From Candidatus Bathyarchaeota archaeon (GTDB lineage: Archaea > Thermoproteota > Bathyarchaeia > Bathyarchaeales > Bathyarchaeaceae), in assembly GCA_026014605.1 (NCBI GenBank), contig JAOZIC010000013.1, positions 3,879-11,258 on the forward strand: DNA of 7,380 bases, read 5' to 3'. The translations under genes and the position numbers were made by a program. The stretch's first letter is position 1. Every line of letters begins with the position of its first letter. The notes under the pieces are model-generated. The model was given only the letters and a program-made list of their open reading frames with translations. It was not told the DNA's origin and did no database searches. This document shows positions 5,795 through 7,380 of this stretch, in pieces.

Positions 5795-6541
5795 TCACAT
5801 TATTTCAACATCAAACTCGTCTTTAATAAATAGTATCGCTTCTTCTGCAGTCAGCAGGTGGCTTTTTCCAATTTTGGATTTGACACGATGCCGGCGTTTA
5901 ACGCGGTATCCTGCTCTGCCAAGAGATACTGCAACATCCATTCCGTGGATTCCAAGTTCTGGCGCATATTTTGTTCCGGGGATGTCTATGTGTTCTTTTA
6001 TTCCAAAAGAGAAGTTGCCTTGCTTGTCGAAACAGTATTTTGAAAGTTTCTTTTCTACTGCAATGAACGCTTTTCGTAGAAACGCGCTTGCAGGTTCACC
6101 TCGCAAGGTAACTAGACACGCAATAGATTCTCCTTTTCGGATACCAAATTCGCGTACAGTTTTTTTGGCTGTTCTTTTAGATGGATCTTGATTTGTTAAC
6201 TGCTTAAGAATAGTAACTGCCTGTTCAAGGGGTCGTCCAGACTGTCCAACAGACATGTTAACAGTTACTTTTTCGATTACTGGGCTGAGCATTACGTTAC
6301 CTGCCCACTCTTTTCGTGGAGGTTTTACGACTTTGGGCTCAACTTTTTCTTCAACTACAGGAGCTTCAGCCTTAGGTTCAGCTACTTTTTCTTCTTTAAC
6401 AGGAGCAGCCTTAGGCGCTTCTTTTTCCGCAGGTTTCTGTTCTGTAACAGGCTCTTCCTTTACAGCAACAGGAGCTTTGGCAGGTTTCTGTTCAGCTACA
6501 ACTTCCTTTTCTACAGGAGTTGCTTGTTTTTCTTCTGCCAA
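5795..6541 (-). CDS. rpl5: Large-subunit ribosomal protein uL5 with N-terminal low-complexity extension
   Basis: uL5 binds 5S rRNA and contacts P-site tRNA and the small-subunit head from the central protuberance. The protein is 248 residues, against about 170-190 in most archaea. The conserved L5 fold covers about 78-248: the W..N.M start (79-84), then SPVIEKVTVNMSVGQSG (86-102), TAKKTVREFGIRKGESI (124-140), SFGIKEHIDIPGTKY (178-192) and VKRRHRVKSKIGKSH (214-228). Residues 1-76 are an added tail made almost only of Ala, Lys, Glu, Pro, Val and Gln, probably unstructured. The start is TTG at 6541, one nt after the rps4e stop, with GGAGG at 6551-6555. The first internal ATG (residue 84) would cut into the conserved domain, so the extension is probably translated. 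No frameshift or fusion is needed to explain it. Confidence 0.95.
   Translation of the reverse strand: MAEEKQATPVEKEVVAEQKPAKAPVAVKEEPVTEQKPAEKEAPKAAPVKEEKVAEPKAEAPVVEEKVEPKVVKPPRKEWAGNVMLSPVIEKVTVNMSVGQSGRPLEQAVTILKQLTNQDPSKRTAKKTVREFGIRKGESIACLVTLRGEPASAFLRKAFIAVEKKLSKYCFDKQGNFSFGIKEHIDIPGTKYAPELGIHGMDVAVSLGRAGYRVKRRHRVKSKIGKSHLLTAEEAILFIKDEFDVEIM
6429..6493. repeat. Direct repeat within the rpl5 extension (14 nt, 51-nt period)
   Basis: An exact 14-nt direct repeat, GCAGGTTTCTGTTC on the plus strand, occurs at 6429-6442 and 6480-6493. The copies are 51 nt apart, a multiple of three. In uL5 they encode the repeated EQKPA in VAEQKPA (15-21) and VTEQKPA (32-38), a period of 17 residues. The repeat suggests that the N-terminal tail grew at least partly by in-frame duplication. 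Confidence 0.7.
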
Positions 6542-6542
6542 A

Positions 6543-7295
6543 TCATTTCGCCTCCGGAACTGTTATCAAAGGTTCAGCATCGCCCAAGATGAAAACAAAG
6601 TCCAAAATTGTTTGGAATTTTTCACCGTTGGCGTCTTTTAGTGTGACGATAAGGTCTCTGCGTTTTTTGTCTGCCTGTTTTTCGATGGAGTCAATCTTGC
6701 CAGATTTACCCATGTTTTTTCCGCCAATTACAACAACAGGAGAACCAACACGCAGTTTAGTGTGTGCGAGAATTTCTCGTTCAGGAACACTAAGTTTTAG
6801 CACGTCAAGGGTAGCATACGCTGTTGCGGGGTTTTCAGTGCTGCTTGAATCAACTAAGAAGCTTGTTCCGTCGTGAAGGTCTAGTTGCATACCGCCGCCT
6901 TTCACTATGGTTTTGTTTTCTATTCTGTAGAGCTTGAAAGCATCAGCAGAATCAATTGGACTCAAATACAGGCCCTTACCAGAGGGTAGAACCCTGTATG
7001 CTTTCTTGGTTATATCTATTGAAACTACATCCATTAAGCCGACTAGGAAACGTTCATCACGTCTTACTTTTCCGTCAACGGATATCAAGCCTTTAGAAAT
7101 TATGTTCTTGGCTTCTTTCGCAGTTTTGGCATATCCAAGAATGTCTCGTACAATAAGGGCTAATGGTAGGGACCTCACAATAGGATGAGGGCCAGGTTTA
7201 GGTTTAACTGTCCAGATAGCCTCTTTTCGGTGAATAGGCCACAACTTAGGCGCTGGTTTTCTCTTCAAATGTCCGCGTTCGCCTTTTCTTCCCAA
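6543..7295 (-). CDS. rps4e: Small-subunit ribosomal protein eS4
   Basis: eS4 is an rRNA-binding small-subunit protein of archaea and eukaryotes. The 250-residue protein begins with the basic tail RGHLKRKPAPKLWPIHRKE (7-25), the family hallmark. An S4 RNA-binding domain lies at about 43-105 (NIISKGLISVDGKVRRD, 64-80). The central domain with GGGMQLDLHDGTS (133-145) follows, then a KOW-like segment at about 183-205 (VGSPVVVIGGKNMGKSGKI). The start is TTG at 7295: no ATG is near, the family N-terminus starts here, and GGAGG at 7304-7308 lies 8 nt upstream. It follows the rpl24 stop after one nt and precedes rpl5 after one nt, the standard archaeal order. Confidence 0.97.
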   Translation of the reverse strand: MGRKGERGHLKRKPAPKLWPIHRKEAIWTVKPKPGPHPIVRSLPLALIVRDILGYAKTAKEAKNIISKGLISVDGKVRRDERFLVGLMDVVSIDITKKAYRVLPSGKGLYLSPIDSADAFKLYRIENKTIVKGGGMQLDLHDGTSFLVDSSSTENPATAYATLDVLKLSVPEREILAHTKLRVGSPVVVIGGKNMGKSGKIDSIEKQADKKRRDLIVTLKDANGEKFQTILDFVFILGDAEPLITVPEAK

Positions 7296-7296
7296 A

Positions 7297-7380
7297 TTAT
7301 GTTCCTCCAGATTGTTTAGTTACTTTAGTAGTAGTTTTTTTCTTCTTTTTTGCCTCTTTTTTCACAGGCTTCTTTTCGGC
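7297..7380 (-). CDS. rpl24: 3' end of ribosomal protein uL24 (probable), Lys-rich tail
   Basis: Only the last 27 codons and the TAA stop are in the window. The peptide is strongly basic (AEKKPVKKEAKKKKKTTTK, then VTKQSGGT) and has no domain that could identify it alone. The call rests on position: uL24 directly precedes eS4 in archaeal operons, the frame is open to the window edge, and the gap to rps4e is one nt. uL24 binds 23S rRNA close to the peptide exit tunnel. The Lys-rich tail is probably an unstructured C-terminal extension after the KOW domain. The rps4e ribosome binding site lies inside its last codons (Gly-Gly). Confidence 0.75.
   Translation of the reverse strand, partial: AEKKPVKKEAKKKKKTTTKVTKQSGGT

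Noticed and set aside
5742..6191. A 149-codon plus-strand open frame opposite rpl5 and rps14
   Set aside because: It overlaps uL5 and uS14 coding on the other strand, shows no recognisable family, and has no separate promoter or binding site.
6255..6641. A 128-codon plus-strand frame of Ser/Thr/Gly/Ala/Phe repeats
   Set aside because: The apparent repeats are the reverse complement of the Ala/Lys/Glu/Pro tail of uL5. It spans the rps4e-rpl5 junction and has no independent support.
1..7380. Search by eye for tRNA or other RNA genes, CRISPR arrays, insertion sequences, attachment sites or an undescribed multi-gene system
   Set aside because: Apart from two gaps of 67 and 126 nt, the window is filled by recognised core genes. 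No cloverleaf, array of spaced repeats, transposase or terminal inverted repeats was seen.

Overview
The window is the middle and distal part of an archaeal ribosomal-protein operon of the spc type, read entirely from the minus strand. In transcription order (high to low coordinates) the genes are uL24 (3' end only), eS4, uL5, uS14, uS8, uL6, eL32, eL19, uL18, uS5, uL30, a small heat-shock protein (Hsp20), uL15 and secY (5' part only). The presence of eS4, eL32 and eL19, the archaeal gene order and the TATA-box promoters show that this is an archaeon. The base composition is AT-leaning and the ribosomal and SecY proteins look like TACK-group archaea. I lean towards Bathyarchaeia, but this is an impression from memory and not a phylogeny.

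Layout. From 7380 to 2013, eleven ribosomal-protein genes are packed with junctions from a 4-nt overlap to a 17-nt gap, so they must be one transcription unit with translational coupling. uS14 (5618-5782) is a short 54-residue gene. At 2012-1946 the packing is broken by a 67-nt gap holding a TATA box, an inverted repeat and a ribosome binding site, all facing an Hsp20 gene (1424-1945). uL15 follows this gene after 17 nt. A second, 126-nt gap (834-959) separates uL15 from secY. It carries a hairpin and T-runs that could terminate transcription, then a second TATA box for secY. No stretch longer than 300 nt lacks a gene, and both strands were considered.

How the genes work together. The ribosomal proteins go into both subunits (small: eS4, uS14, uS8, uS5; large: uL24, uL5, uL6, eL32, eL19, uL18, uL30, uL15). 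uL5 and uL18 are the 5S rRNA-binding proteins of the central protuberance. SecY is the channel through which ribosome-made membrane and secreted proteins pass. The Hsp20 gene is the only member that is not part of translation or export. Its own promoter would allow stress control of Hsp20 and, by read-through, of uL15.

The window is mostly ordinary core genome and I see no mobile element, CRISPR array, defence system or undescribed multi-gene system. The points worth a second look are the Hsp20 insertion and its promoter, an Ala/Lys/Glu/Pro-rich N-terminal extension on uL5 built partly from a 51-nt repeat, and the use of TTG as start codon in six of the thirteen genes whose starts lie in the window.
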